Under the pieces are notes generated by a model. That model worked only from the letters and a program-made list of their open reading frames with translations, was not told the origin of the DNA and did not search any database. A stretch of 64,000 nucleotides of DNA from Labilithrix sp. (lineage in GTDB: Bacteria; Myxococcota_A; Polyangia; Polyangiales; Polyangiaceae): the NCBI GenBank assembly GCA_019637175.1, contig JAHBWD010000049.1, positions 1 to 64,000 of the forward strand. The letters run 5' to 3'. Positions 8,392-16,791 of this stretch are shown piece after piece (position 1 is the stretch's first letter; every line of letters begins with the position of its first letter). The position numbers and the translations under genes are program-made.

Positions 8392-9750
8392 ATGCGGATG
8401 GCCCCGCCGGAATTACCCGGAGCCCAGACGGTCGACTCGCCGCTCGATCGCGCGCTCGCCCTCCTGCTCGCCGGCGAACGCGAGGCCGCGCTCCGCTGGA
8501 GCGCGGCGACGGTCCAGCAAGACTCGTCGATGCCGAGCGCGCTCATCCTCACGTGCCGCCTGCTCGCCGACTCCGGTCGAACCGAGGCTGCCATCGAGGG
8601 CTTCACGCTCGGCGTCAAGCGCGCGATCGACACCGGCAATCTCCCGCTCGCGGTCGCGGCCGTCGGCGATCTCCGCGCGCTCGGGGTCGACGTCTCGCCG
8701 CTGCTCGACGAGATCGCCGCGGCGTTCTGCTCAGGCTCGCCGCGCCTCGCCGACGACGCCACGCCTCCGCCTCCGCCGCTGCCGACCGACGCGAGCTTCC
8801 AGCCCCTGAGCTCGTTCCTCACCGGCCCCGCGCTGCTCTCGAAGGCGACCGAGATCATCCACGAAGCCTCGACCGAGTACGAGTCGCTGGCCGACTCCGA
8901 GCCTCCTCTGGTGTCGCCTCTGCCGCTCTTCAGCGCGCTCGAGAAGGAAGGGCTGCGCGCGCTCATTGGTTGCTTCGAGATGTTCACCGTCCCCGCGGGC
9001 AACGCGGTCATCTCCGAGGGCGAAGAAGGCGCCGAGGCGTACATCGTCGCGCGCGGCGAGCTCGAGGTTCGGCGCACGAGCGAGGAGGGCAAGGTCCTCA
9101 CGCTCGCGCGCCTCGCCAACGGCGCGCTCTTCGGAGAGATGGCGCTCCTCTCGCGCGCGCCTCGCGCCGCGAGCGTCGTCGCGTGCCGTCCGTCGATCCT
9201 CCTCGTCGCCCGGCGCGACGCGCTCGAGCTCGTCGCCGAGAAGCGGCCCGACGTCGGCATCGAGCTCGCGGCGCACTGCCGGCGTCGCATGGTCGCCAAC
9301 CTCGTGCGCACCTCGAAGATGCTCCTCTCGGTCGATCCGTCGGAGAGGCCTGCGCTCGTCGAGCGATTCGAAACGCGCGTCTTCGAGAAGGGCGACAAGC
9401 TCATCGAAGAAGGCAAAGACACGAGCGGTCTCCACCTCCTCGCGTCGGGCGAGGTCGCGGTCGTGGGCCACGAAGACGGCGGCGAGCCGTTCGTCATCGC
9501 GACCCTCGGCGTCGGCGAGACGGTCGGCGAGGTGGCGCTCGTGCTCCGGCGCAAGGCCAACGCCGACGTCGTCGCCGTGCATCCGTCGGTCACGCTGCAC
9601 CTGCCGCGCGAAGACTTCATCGACCTCGTCCGCGATCATCCGGCGATCCTCGCGGGCCTCTACCTCGCGGCCGTCGAGCGCGACGAGGAGACGACCAGCG
9701 TGCTCGCAGGCTCCACCACCTCCGTCGCCGAAGACTTCGTGCTCCTCTGA
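8392..9750 (+). CDS. Protein with two cyclic-nucleotide-binding domains
   Basis: A 452-residue cytoplasmic protein. The N-terminal 110 residues are helical, resembling TPR-type hairpins (LAGEREAALRWSAATVQQD, ADSGRTEAAIEGF), followed by a Pro-rich linker. Two cNMP-binding beta-barrels follow, about 185-300 and 310-435. The first has PAGNAVISEGEEGAEAYIV and GALFGEMALLSRAPRAASV, a good phosphate-binding-cassette shape. The second (EKGDKLIEEGKDTSGLHLL, GETVGEVALVLRRKANADV) is looser. No DNA-binding helix-turn-helix is seen, so it is a sensor or scaffold rather than a Crp-type regulator. Its stop shares one base with the next gene (TGATG), suggesting coupling to the cation transporter. Confidence 0.85.
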   Translation: MRMAPPELPGAQTVDSPLDRALALLLAGEREAALRWSAATVQQDSSMPSALILTCRLLADSGRTEAAIEGFTLGVKRAIDTGNLPLAVAAVGDLRALGVDVSPLLDEIAAAFCSGSPRLADDATPPPPPLPTDASFQPLSSFLTGPALLSKATEIIHEASTEYESLADSEPPLVSPLPLFSALEKEGLRALIGCFEMFTVPAGNAVISEGEEGAEAYIVARGELEVRRTSEEGKVLTLARLANGALFGEMALLSRAPRAASVVACRPSILLVARRDALELVAEKRPDVGIELAAHCRRRMVANLVRTSKMLLSVDPSERPALVERFETRVFEKGDKLIEEGKDTSGLHLLASGEVAVVGHEDGGEPFVIATLGVGETVGEVALVLRRKANADVVAVHPSVTLHLPREDFIDLVRDHPAILAGLYLAAVERDEETTSVLAGSTTSVAEDFVLL

Positions 9751-10802
9751 TGGCCGCATCGGTCGCGACGGAAACGGAGACGCGCCAGGCTCGACGTCTC
9801 TTCATCGTGCTCCTGATCATCGCCGCGTTCTTCGTCGTCGAGCTGCTCGGCGCGAAGGCGGCGCAGAGCGACGTCCTCGAGGCCGACGCGTATCACCTCT
9901 TGATGGACGTCCTCGCGCTCGGCGTGAGCTTGGGGGCGATGCGCGTGGCGACGCGCCATCCGAGCCCGCGATTCACCTTCGGGCTCCGCCGCGCGGAGCC
10001 GCTCGCGGCGCTCGTCAACGGCGCGCTCGTCATCGGCGTGGTCGTGGAGCTGGTGCGCGACTCGGTCGAGCACCTCGCGCATCCGACGACGCCCAAGTCG
10101 GGGATCATGCTCGCGGTGGCGACGGCGGCGCTGGCGGTCAACGGCCTCAGCGCGTGGGTGCTGCACGGCGCGATGCACGCGGGGCACGATCACGGGCCCG
10201 CCGAGAAGAAGAACGGCGAGCAGGGCGCGAAGAAGCACGCGCACGCCCATCACGGCCACGCGCACCACGATCACGCACACGATCACGACTTCGAAGACGA
10301 AGGGCACGAGCCGCCGGCGCACGCGCATCACCTCAACCTGCGAGGCGCGTGGCTGCACCTCCTCGGCGACGCGATGGGATCGCTCTCGGCGTTCGTCGCC
10401 GGCCTCGCCATTCGCTTCGGCGCGCCGCCGATCGTCGATCCGCTGGCGAGCTTCCTCGTCGTGACGATCCTCGTCATCGGCGCGCTCCGCTTGATCCGCG
10501 ACGCGGCGTTCGTCCTCCTCGAGGCCGCGCCGGCCCGGCTGCCGGTCGCGCGCGTGCGCAAGGCGGTGCTCTCTCATCCGGGGGTGCGGAGCGTGCACGC
10601 GCTCCACGTCTGGGCGCTCGGGACGGGGCACGACGCCGTCTCGGTCCACGTCGTCGCCGACCAGGTTCACGCGGGCCTCGCGACGAAGCTCAGCGAAGAT
10701 CTGCGCGAGCGCTTCGCGCTCGAGTACGCGACGGTGCAGGTCGAGGTCGAGCCGAGCGACGGCGTCGAGCCTTGCTCGAGCCTGCCGCCGCCGAAGGCGT
10801 GA
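9750..10802 (+). CDS. Cation diffusion facilitator (zinc/divalent metal efflux)
   Basis: A 350-residue CDF-family antiporter in the inner membrane. Six hydrophobic segments are visible. The HxxxD metal site appears twice: YHLLMD in TM2 and HLLGDAMGS in TM5, matching the zinc site of ZitB/ZnT proteins. The cytoplasmic loop between TM4 and TM5 (about residues 147-195) is rich in His, as in zinc-selective members. The C-terminal domain (RVRKAVLSHPGVRSVHALHVW) is the usual dimerisation fold. The start ATG 9750 overlaps the preceding stop by one base. Zn selectivity is inferred from the His loop. Confidence 0.92.
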   Translation: MAASVATETETRQARRLFIVLLIIAAFFVVELLGAKAAQSDVLEADAYHLLMDVLALGVSLGAMRVATRHPSPRFTFGLRRAEPLAALVNGALVIGVVVELVRDSVEHLAHPTTPKSGIMLAVATAALAVNGLSAWVLHGAMHAGHDHGPAEKKNGEQGAKKHAHAHHGHAHHDHAHDHDFEDEGHEPPAHAHHLNLRGAWLHLLGDAMGSLSAFVAGLAIRFGAPPIVDPLASFLVVTILVIGALRLIRDAAFVLLEAAPARLPVARVRKAVLSHPGVRSVHALHVWALGTGHDAVSVHVVADQVHAGLATKLSEDLRERFALEYATVQVEVEPSDGVEPCSSLPPPKA

Positions 10803-10810
10803 TCAGCCGA

Positions 10811-11839
10811 TCACTTGCAGCGGTTGTCGATGCAGAGCTTGTCGCCCTCGCACTCGGTGGACGCGAGGCACTGGGCCTTCGCCTCCGCCTCGCTGCGGCA
10901 GACGAGATCCTTGGCGCAGAAGCCGATTCGATTGTCGATGGTGCGGCAGTACGGATCGGTCGTGCACGTGTACTTGCAGAACCCGCCCACGCACTTGCGG
11001 GGTGCTCCGCTTCCGCCACACTGCGCGTCGCTCGTGCAGTTCGGCTTCGGCCGCGTGTCGATCACGCACGCGCCCTGATCGCAGAACGTGCCCTCGCCGC
11101 ACTCGGGATCGCCGGTGCAGGCCTTCACGCAGCTCCCGGCGACGCACTGCGGAGCGTCTTGCGTGCACTGGGTGTCGTTGGTGCAGCTCCCGGTCGGGCT
11201 GGGTTGGCAGGCGCCCCTCTCGCACGTGAAGCCAGGCGCGCACGGCGTCGCCTCGCAGCTCGCGAGGCACCGGCCGTCGGCGCAGATCTTCCCGTCGCCG
11301 CACTCGCTCGAGTACGTGCACGCGTTCGCCGGCGCGGTGCAGCTCCCGGCGACGCACTCGAGGCCCGCGGAGCAGTCGCTCGGCGCCGAGCACGGGCAGG
11401 GGCCCGCGCTCCCGCCGCACGCCTCGCACGTGCCGCCGATGCACGCCTTGCCGTCGCCGCAGTCGGCCTTCGTCGTGCACTCCTTCTGGGGGCCCGGGCT
11501 CGTGCCGGGCGCCGAGCAGAGGCCGCCGGTGCAGACCTCGCCCTTCGGACACGGCACCGCATCGGAGCACGTCGTGGTGCAGCCGCTCTCGGTGCACACC
11601 GATCCCGGAGGACAGCTGCTCGCGCCGGTGCACGCCGTCTTCGCCGGGGGCGCTACGGTCGAGCAGCCGTAGGCGTCGCATTCGTAGCAACCGGCGTTGT
11701 CGCAGTAATACCTGGTTTCGTCGCCCGTCCCACATCCGCTCCAGGCCACGGCGGAGGCCGCGGCGACCACGCCCATCACGGTCGCCCTCTTCAAGAGGAG
11801 AGCGCCCAGGCGGTCGAGCATAGGGAAGCCAGACATCAT
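10811..11839 (-). CDS. Cys-rich secreted lipoprotein with Dickkopf-like repeats
   Basis: A 342-residue secreted protein with a lipobox-like WSGC after a hydrophobic core (VMGVVAAASAVAW). The mature chain is almost entirely made of Cys-rich repeats of the pattern C-x5-C-x5/7-C-x4-C, for example CTTKADCGDGKACIGGTC and CTYSSECGDGKICADGRC. About six to seven copies run from residue 60 to the end. Such repeats are common in myxobacterial surface proteins; a binding or structural role is inferred. The start at ATG 11839 has GGAGG nine bases upstream. It is divergent from the lpx operon and convergent with the cation transporter (8-base gap). Confidence 0.8.
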   Translation of the reverse strand: MMSGFPMLDRLGALLLKRATVMGVVAAASAVAWSGCGTGDETRYYCDNAGCYECDAYGCSTVAPPAKTACTGASSCPPGSVCTESGCTTTCSDAVPCPKGEVCTGGLCSAPGTSPGPQKECTTKADCGDGKACIGGTCEACGGSAGPCPCSAPSDCSAGLECVAGSCTAPANACTYSSECGDGKICADGRCLASCEATPCAPGFTCERGACQPSPTGSCTNDTQCTQDAPQCVAGSCVKACTGDPECGEGTFCDQGACVIDTRPKPNCTSDAQCGGSGAPRKCVGGFCKYTCTTDPYCRTIDNRIGFCAKDLVCRSEAEAKAQCLASTECEGDKLCIDNRCK

Positions 11840-11917
11840 GTTCGAGGTCCTCCGGGCAACGGCTGCGGGCTCACAGTATCCACGTCGCGTGCCACGCGGT
11901 CCACGGATGGTGGCCCC

Positions 11918-11937
11918 CCTTTTCTCGAAAGAAAAGG
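11918..11937. other. Stem-loop in the divergent 11840-12132 spacer
   Basis: CCTTTTCT and AGAAAAGG form a perfect 8-bp stem around a CGAA tetraloop. The spacer separates two divergent genes, so this is not placed as a terminator; a regulatory or leader role is possible. Apart from this hairpin and the skp promoter, the 293-base spacer holds nothing I recognise. Confidence 0.4.
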
Positions 11938-12095
11938 CCCCTGGTTCGCCGCGAGTGTGTGAACCGTACGACGGCATTGCCGGGACGGGTGTAAACCCGC
12001 GTTCTCGGCTCAGGACGTTGCGAGGGGCGACGGTTCGGCGTGCGCCGGCTCGACCGGAGCGGGCCGGGAGGGGTCGCCTGGCGGCGGTCGGCACC

Positions 12096-12124
12096 TTGAC
12101 CCCCCGCGCCGCATTCGGTACGTC
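12096..12124 (+). promoter_or_regulatory. Promoter of skp-lpxD-fabZ-lpxA (TTGACC-N17-TACGTC)
   Basis: TTGACC at 12096-12101 matches five of six -35 positions. It is followed by a 17-base spacer and TACGTC, a poor -10, at 12119-12124. Only 8 bases separate the -10 from the skp ATG and no Shine-Dalgarno sequence is present, again suggesting a leaderless start. Confidence 0.5.
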
Positions 12125-12132
12125 GCGTCTCC

Positions 12133-12711
12133 ATGAATCGCAGTCATCGCATCGTCACGGCGTTCCTCTCCTTCGCGGCCGCCGTCGGCTTCTTCCTTTT
12201 CGCTCCCGGCGTGGCGCACGCCCAGCAGACCACCAAGGTCGGGGTCGTCGACGTGCAGCGCGCGGTGGCGAGCACCGAAGACGGGCTGCGCGCGCAGGCG
12301 ACGCTGAAGAAGCTGTTCGACAGCCGCCAGCAGGAGCTCAACAAGAAGCAGAACGATCTGCAGAAGCAGCGCGAAGACATCGACAAGCAGGCGAAGGTGC
12401 TGCCGAAGGACGCGCTGCAGAAGCGCATCGACGAGTGGCAGAAGCAGATGATGGAGCTTCAGGCCGTCTTCATCGAATACAACAAAGAGCTCGAGAAGAA
12501 GCAGAAGGAGCTCACCGATCCGGTGTTCGAGAAGGTCATGGCGATCATCAAGCGCATCGCGACGAGCGAGAACATCGATCTCGTCCTCGACAAGGCGACG
12601 GTCGCTTACGTTCGCACGGACCTCGATCTGACCGACAAGGCGATCCAGATGTACAACAGCGCCGGCGGTGGGGCCGCCGCGCCCAACCCGCCTGCTGCGC
12701 CCAAGAAGTAA
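12133..12711 (+). CDS. skp: OmpH/Skp-family periplasmic chaperone
   Basis: A 192-residue periplasmic chaperone that holds unfolded outer-membrane proteins. The signal peptide ends at AHAQ. The mature N-terminus KVGVVDVQRAVAST is the family's first strand. A long charged coiled coil with Lys/Gln/Glu heptads (about 55-135, QQELNKKQNDLQKQREDID) forms the tentacles. The last part returns to the body domain (IDLVLDKATVAYVRTDLDLT), ending in a short Ala/Pro tail. It is the first gene of the lpx operon, an arrangement common in proteobacteria. No ribosome binding site is seen. Confidence 0.92.
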   Translation: MNRSHRIVTAFLSFAAAVGFFLFAPGVAHAQQTTKVGVVDVQRAVASTEDGLRAQATLKKLFDSRQQELNKKQNDLQKQREDIDKQAKVLPKDALQKRIDEWQKQMMELQAVFIEYNKELEKKQKELTDPVFEKVMAIIKRIATSENIDLVLDKATVAYVRTDLDLTDKAIQMYNSAGGGAAAPNPPAAPKK

Positions 12712-13797
12712 GTGGCCGGAATCCCCATCGCGCCGCGCGCGCTCCAGGACTTCGTCGCGCGTCACGGCGGCGCGATCAAGAACGGCGGGCCGCCGGCCGA
12801 CAAGCGCGCGTCCGTCCGGCCGTCGGCGCGCCCGCTCGAGCAGGAGGTCGCGCGCCGGCTCGCGTCGGTCAAGACGGCCGGGGCGGGGGAGCTCGCGCCG
12901 CTCTTCGCTTCGCGCTACGTCGGCGAGGCGCTCGCTGCGCTGAGCCGCGGCGCGCTGCTCTTGATCGACGACGCGCTCGCGTCGCGCGAAGACGTCGCGG
13001 CGCTGCCCGGCTGGTTCCATCCCCACGCCGCGTGGGCGCTCGCCGAGCTGCTCGACGCCGCCGACGCGCCGTCCGACGATCCGACGATCGGCGAAGACTG
13101 CCGCATCGGGCGCGGCGTCGTGCTCATGCCTCGCGTGCGCATCGGCGCGCGCGTCACCATCGGTCCGGGGGCGATCATCGGCGACGCCGGCTTCGGCTTC
13201 GCGCTCGGCCCCGGCGGCAAGAGCCGCCCGATCCCCCACCTCGGCGGCGTGATCATCGAAGACGACGTGCACATCGGCGCGCTCTCCACGATCGCCGCCG
13301 GTACGCTGGGCCCGACGATCATCCGTCGTGGCGCGAAGCTCGACGCGCAGGTCCACGTCGCGCACAACTGCGAGATCGGAGAGAACACCGTCATCGCCGC
13401 GCAGTGCGGCCTCGCAGGCTCGGTCGTCGTCGGCCGCGACGTGATGATGGGCGGTCAGGTCGGCGTCGCCGATCACCTCACGATCGGCGACGGCGCGCGC
13501 GTCGCGGCCAAGAGCGGCGTCATCGGCGACGTCGCGCCCGGATCGACGGTCGCGGGCTACCCCGCGGTCGAGCGGCAGCGCTGGCTGCGCGGCCTCGCCG
13601 AGCTCTATCGCCTCGCGTCGAGCCACGCCAACAGCAGCGCGCCGCCCTCGAGCGGACACCTGCGCGGCGCGGGCTACGTCTCGTCGATGCCTTCGCCCGT
13701 GAGCACGGTGCCGCCTGCGGCGCCGCTCCCGACCGGCGTGCGCCCCGAGGCGATCATCCGGCGCAACGACCCTCCTCCGGATCAAGGCGGCGAATGA
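12712..13797 (+). CDS. lpxD: UDP-3-O-acylglucosamine N-acyltransferase LpxD
   Basis: Adds the N-linked 3-hydroxyacyl chain to UDP-3-O-acylglucosamine, the third step of lipid A synthesis. The 361-residue protein has an N-terminal uridine-binding domain (about 35-105), then a left-handed beta-helix of hexapeptides (IGEDCRIGRGV to IGDGARVAAKSGVIGDV). The diagnostic GFGF and HVAHNCEIG (catalytic His) are present. A C-terminal Pro/Ser-rich tail of about 60 residues (after LYRLASSH) is longer than usual. It starts with GTG directly after the skp TAA and overlaps fabZ by four bases. Confidence 0.93.
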   Translation: MAGIPIAPRALQDFVARHGGAIKNGGPPADKRASVRPSARPLEQEVARRLASVKTAGAGELAPLFASRYVGEALAALSRGALLLIDDALASREDVAALPGWFHPHAAWALAELLDAADAPSDDPTIGEDCRIGRGVVLMPRVRIGARVTIGPGAIIGDAGFGFALGPGGKSRPIPHLGGVIIEDDVHIGALSTIAAGTLGPTIIRRGAKLDAQVHVAHNCEIGENTVIAAQCGLAGSVVVGRDVMMGGQVGVADHLTIGDGARVAAKSGVIGDVAPGSTVAGYPAVERQRWLRGLAELYRLASSHANSSAPPSSGHLRGAGYVSSMPSPVSTVPPAAPLPTGVRPEAIIRRNDPPPDQGGE

Positions 13798-14261
13798 GGC
13801 AGCCGAAGCCGATCCGCACGGAGCTCGACATCGATCGGATCCTGCAGATCCTTCCGCACCGCTGGCCGTTCGTGATGGTCGATCGGGTGACCGAGGTCGT
13901 TCCCCACCAGTCCATCAAGGGTCACAAGTCGGTGAGCATGAACGAGCCGTGGTTCGGCGGGCACTTCCCGAAGAACCCCATCATGCCGGGCGTGCTCGTC
14001 ATCGAGGCGCTCGCGCAGATCGGCGGCATCCTCGCGTACGCGAGCGAGCCGTTCGACGAGACGACGAGCCTGCTCTACTTCCTCGGGATCGACAAAGCGA
14101 AGTTCCGCAGGCCCGTGGTGCCGGGCGATCGCCTCGATCTCGAGGTCACGGTCGTCCACCATCGAACGAACGTGTGGAAGCTCAAGGGGGAGGCGAGCGT
14201 CGACGGGACGTTGTGCGCGCAGGGCGAGCTGCTCGCGAGCGTCGTCGATCGAGGAGGGTGA
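13794..14261 (+). CDS. fabZ: 3-hydroxyacyl-ACP dehydratase FabZ
   Basis: Dehydrates 3-hydroxyacyl-ACP in fatty acid elongation; it competes with LpxA for the same substrate, which explains its place in lpx operons. The 155-residue hot-dog fold shows ILPHRWPFVMVDRV, then the catalytic GGHFPKNPIMPGVLVIEALAQ region with its His and Glu. The ATG sits inside the lpxD stop (ATGA), so the genes are coupled. Length and motifs are typical. Confidence 0.96.
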   Translation: MRQPKPIRTELDIDRILQILPHRWPFVMVDRVTEVVPHQSIKGHKSVSMNEPWFGGHFPKNPIMPGVLVIEALAQIGGILAYASEPFDETTSLLYFLGIDKAKFRRPVVPGDRLDLEVTVVHHRTNVWKLKGEASVDGTLCAQGELLASVVDRGG

Positions 14262-14262
14262 C

Positions 14263-15033
14263 GTGCCGCGCATCCACCCGACCGCGGTCGTCGATCCCCG
14301 CGCCGAGCTCGCCTCCGACGTCGAGATCGGGCCGTACTGCGTCGTCGGCCCCGGCGTCCGCGTCGGCGCGGGAACGAGGCTCCTCGCGCACGTCGTCGTC
14401 TCCGGCCACACGGTGATCGGCGAGGGCAACGTCGCCCATCCCTTCGCGGTCGTCGGCGGCGATCCCCAGGTCAACAAGCCGCGGCGGCCTGGCAGCGTGC
14501 AGAGCCTCGAGCGCGGCGAGCCTGCGCTCGTCATCGGACACCGCAACGTCATCCGCGAGCACGTCACGGTCAACGTATCCAACGGAGAGACGCCGACGAC
14601 GATCGGATCGGACAACCTCTTCATGGCGGCGGCGCACGTCGCCCACGACGTGACGGTGGGCTCGCACTGCACCGTCGCGAACGCGGTGCAGCTCGCCGGT
14701 CACGTGATCGTCGAAGACTGGGTCACCTTCGGCGGCGCCGCGGGCGTCGCCCAGCGCTGCCGCGTCGGCCAGAGCGCGTTCGTCGCCGCCGGCGCGATGT
14801 GCGAGCGAGACGTCCCTCCGTTCGTCATCGTGCAAGGAGATCGCGCGCGCGTGCGCGCGCTCAACGTGGTCGGTCTCCAGCGACGCGGCGTCGCCGCCGC
14901 GTCGATCGCGAGCCTCGAGCGCGCCTTCGCGCGCACGTTCGTGCGTCGCTCCGGGACGCTCGACGAGGCCGTGCGCGCCCTCGATCGGAGCGATCCGCTC
15001 GTCGACGCCTTCGCTCGCGCGCTTCAGACGTAG
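14263..15033 (+). CDS. lpxA: UDP-N-acetylglucosamine acyltransferase LpxA
   Basis: Catalyses the first step of lipid A synthesis, transferring 3-hydroxyacyl from ACP to UDP-GlcNAc. The 256-residue trimeric beta-helix begins MPRIHPTAVVDPRAEL. It holds GGDPQ, the fingerprint IREHVTVN and the catalytic His in AAHVAHDVTVG. The C-terminal helical domain follows from DRARVRALNVVGLQRRG. A short extra stretch follows GGDPQVNKPRRPG compared with E. coli. The GTG start has GAGGAGGG just upstream. The 3' end overlaps the convergent reductase gene by 10 bases. lpxB and lpxI/lpxH are not adjacent. Confidence 0.95.
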   Translation: MPRIHPTAVVDPRAELASDVEIGPYCVVGPGVRVGAGTRLLAHVVVSGHTVIGEGNVAHPFAVVGGDPQVNKPRRPGSVQSLERGEPALVIGHRNVIREHVTVNVSNGETPTTIGSDNLFMAAAHVAHDVTVGSHCTVANAVQLAGHVIVEDWVTFGGAAGVAQRCRVGQSAFVAAGAMCERDVPPFVIVQGDRARVRALNVVGLQRRGVAAASIASLERAFARTFVRRSGTLDEAVRALDRSDPLVDAFARALQT

Positions 15034-15869
15034 GGCATCTTCGACTTCGGCGGACCGAGCGGAAACGCGGCCGCGATCGTCTCGATCTCGTTCGGCGAGA
15101 GGACGATGTCGGCCGCCTTCGCGAGCTGCTCGACGTGATCGAGCCGCGCGGCCTTGGGGATGACGAACGCCGACGGCCGCCGCGCGAGGAAGGCGAGGGC
15201 GACGGCCCGCGGCGTCGCGTCGTGCGCTTCGGCGATGCCCGCGAGCACGTCGCCGCGCCAGCTGCCGGTGCTCGGGAAGTGCCCCGAGCCGAGCGGGCTG
15301 TAGGCGACGAGCGCGATTCCGTGCCTCTCGCACACGGGCTGGAGCAGGTGCTCGGCGTCTCGCTCCTGGAGGTTGTAGAGCACCTGATTGCACGCGATGA
15401 CACCCTCACCTGCGATCTCGATCGCGCGCTCGAGGTCGGCGACGTCGAAGTTCGAAACGCCCCACGCGCGGATCTTCCCCTCCTTCTCGAGCGCCTCGAA
15501 CGCGCGGAAGGTCTCTTCGAGCGGCTGCGTGCCTCGCCAGTGGAGAAGATAGAGATCGATGCGGTCGGTCCGCAGGCGGCGAAGGCTCTTCTCGCAGGCG
15601 AGGAGCGTCCCCGCGAACGTCGCGTGATCGGGGTGGACCTTCGACGCGAGGAAGACCTCGCCCCGATAGCCCGCGATCGCCTCGCCGACGAGCTCCTCGA
15701 CGGCGCCGCGGGCGTAGATCTCCGCGGTGTCGATGTGCGTCATCCCCCGATCGATGGCTCGGCGGATCGAGAGGATCGCGGACTCGCGATCGTCACGTTC
15801 CATCTGCCACGTCCCGAGGCCGACGATCGGCACGGGACGTTCGAGCGGGCCGAACCTCCTCGAGCTCAC
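15024..15869 (-). CDS. Aldo/keto reductase
   Basis: An NADPH-dependent carbonyl reductase of 281 residues, cytoplasmic. All four AKR catalytic residues are visible: Asp and Tyr in HIDTAEIY (about 46-53), Lys in LASKVH, and His in LYLLHW. GVSNF, IACNQVLYNL and the phosphate-binding end VIPKAARLDHVEQL are also typical. The closest well-known relatives are 2,5-diketogluconate-reductase-like enzymes; the substrate is unknown. The GTG at 15869 is preceded by TACCCT at 7 bases. Confidence 0.92.
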   Translation of the reverse strand: MSSRRFGPLERPVPIVGLGTWQMERDDRESAILSIRRAIDRGMTHIDTAEIYARGAVEELVGEAIAGYRGEVFLASKVHPDHATFAGTLLACEKSLRRLRTDRIDLYLLHWRGTQPLEETFRAFEALEKEGKIRAWGVSNFDVADLERAIEIAGEGVIACNQVLYNLQERDAEHLLQPVCERHGIALVAYSPLGSGHFPSTGSWRGDVLAGIAEAHDATPRAVALAFLARRPSAFVIPKAARLDHVEQLAKAADIVLSPNEIETIAAAFPLGPPKSKMPYV

Positions 15870-15876
15870 CCGGCCG

Positions 15877-15882
15877 AGGGTA
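15877..15882 (-). promoter_or_regulatory. TAnnnT -10 box (TACCCT), aldo/keto reductase
   Basis: TACCCT on the minus strand ends 7 bases before the GTG start at 15869, without a ribosome binding site. No clear -35. Confidence 0.4.
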
Positions 15883-16791
15883 TCACCGCGCGTCGCGGCG
15901 CGCGCTGCGACGGCGCGCGGCGACGACGAGCGCGCCGAGCGCGACGAGCGCGTACGTGCTCGCGCTCGCGGTCGCGCCGCGCGTCGAGGTGCAGCCGCTC
16001 TCCGCCTCGACGACGGGCGCGGGCGGCGGCGGCGGCTCTTCCTCCACCTCGATCGGCGTCTGCTGGACCTCCTTCGGGGGCGCGACCGGCGTGACGTCGG
16101 GCGCGCCGGCGTCCTTCGGCTTGAGGCCCAGGAGATCTTCGTACGAGCTGACGAGCGACATGTACGTCGGCACGTAGACGGCGCCGAGGCCCGCGACGTT
16201 CTGGCGGACGTTGAAGTGCAAGTGCACCGTCGTCACCTCGCCGCCGAACTGGTTCGAAACCTTGCCGATCCGCTGCTCGCGGACGACCTTCTGCCCCGGC
16301 GTCACCTGCACGTTCGACATGTGGAGGTAGTCGTAGCGGGTGCCGTCCGCCGCCGTGAGGTAGACCGAGTAGCTGCCGACGTTCGTGATCGTCCCGTCGA
16401 CGGCGGCGACGACCCAGTGGACGTCTTTCTTGCAGTCGGCCGCGCGGATGTCTTGGCCCTGGTGGCCGGTGCCCGACGGGCAGAGGGGCATCTGCCAGCT
16501 GCGCGACTCGCAGTAGTTGTCGTGCCACGGATACGAGAAGTTCTCCGCGTCGCACTGGCCGCCGCCCGGCCCGTTCAATCCGCCGCGGCCCCACACCTGC
16601 GAGTTCGCGAACGCAGGTCCGGTCTCCATCGGGAAGCGCATGTCGGGAGCGTAGACCTTGGCGTCGGCGCGACCCGTGCCCGATCCGCTGACCAGCGTTC
16701 CGGCGGGCTCGTAGCTGAACGGCGCAGCGATCGCGAAGCTCGGCGCGGCGATCGTCGCGAGCGCGGAGACGACGAAGAGCGCGCGCTTCAT
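15883..16791 (-). CDS. M23 (LytM-type) peptidase with MYXO-CTERM-like tail
   Basis: A 302-residue secreted metallopeptidase of the peptidoglycan-cutting M23 family. A signal peptide (FAIAAP cut) is followed by an N-terminal region with paired Cys. In the catalytic domain, HQGQD supplies a His and Asp and HLHFNV the HxH pair. A Pro/Glu linker (EEEPPPPPAPVVEAES) leads to a C-terminal tail with Gly-Cys, a hydrophobic segment (YALVALGALVVAA) and a final Arg cluster. This is the layout of MYXO-CTERM surface-sorting tails. The ATG lies in the stop of the upstream lipoprotein gene (ATGA). Confidence 0.85.
   Translation of the reverse strand: MKRALFVVSALATIAAPSFAIAAPFSYEPAGTLVSGSGTGRADAKVYAPDMRFPMETGPAFANSQVWGRGGLNGPGGGQCDAENFSYPWHDNYCESRSWQMPLCPSGTGHQGQDIRAADCKKDVHWVVAAVDGTITNVGSYSVYLTAADGTRYDYLHMSNVQVTPGQKVVREQRIGKVSNQFGGEVTTVHLHFNVRQNVAGLGAVYVPTYMSLVSSYEDLLGLKPKDAGAPDVTPVAPPKEVQQTPIEVEEEPPPPPAPVVEAESGCTSTRGATASASTYALVALGALVVAARRRSARRDAR

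Noticed and set aside
10799..10814. Hairpin GTGATC-AGCC-GATCAC between convergent genes
   Set aside because: It is made by two facing stop codons and flanking bases; 6-bp stem and no T tract, so not called a terminator.
11918..11937. Stem-loop considered as terminator
   Set aside because: It is in a divergent spacer, upstream of both genes, so termination makes little sense there; kept only as an unassigned hairpin.
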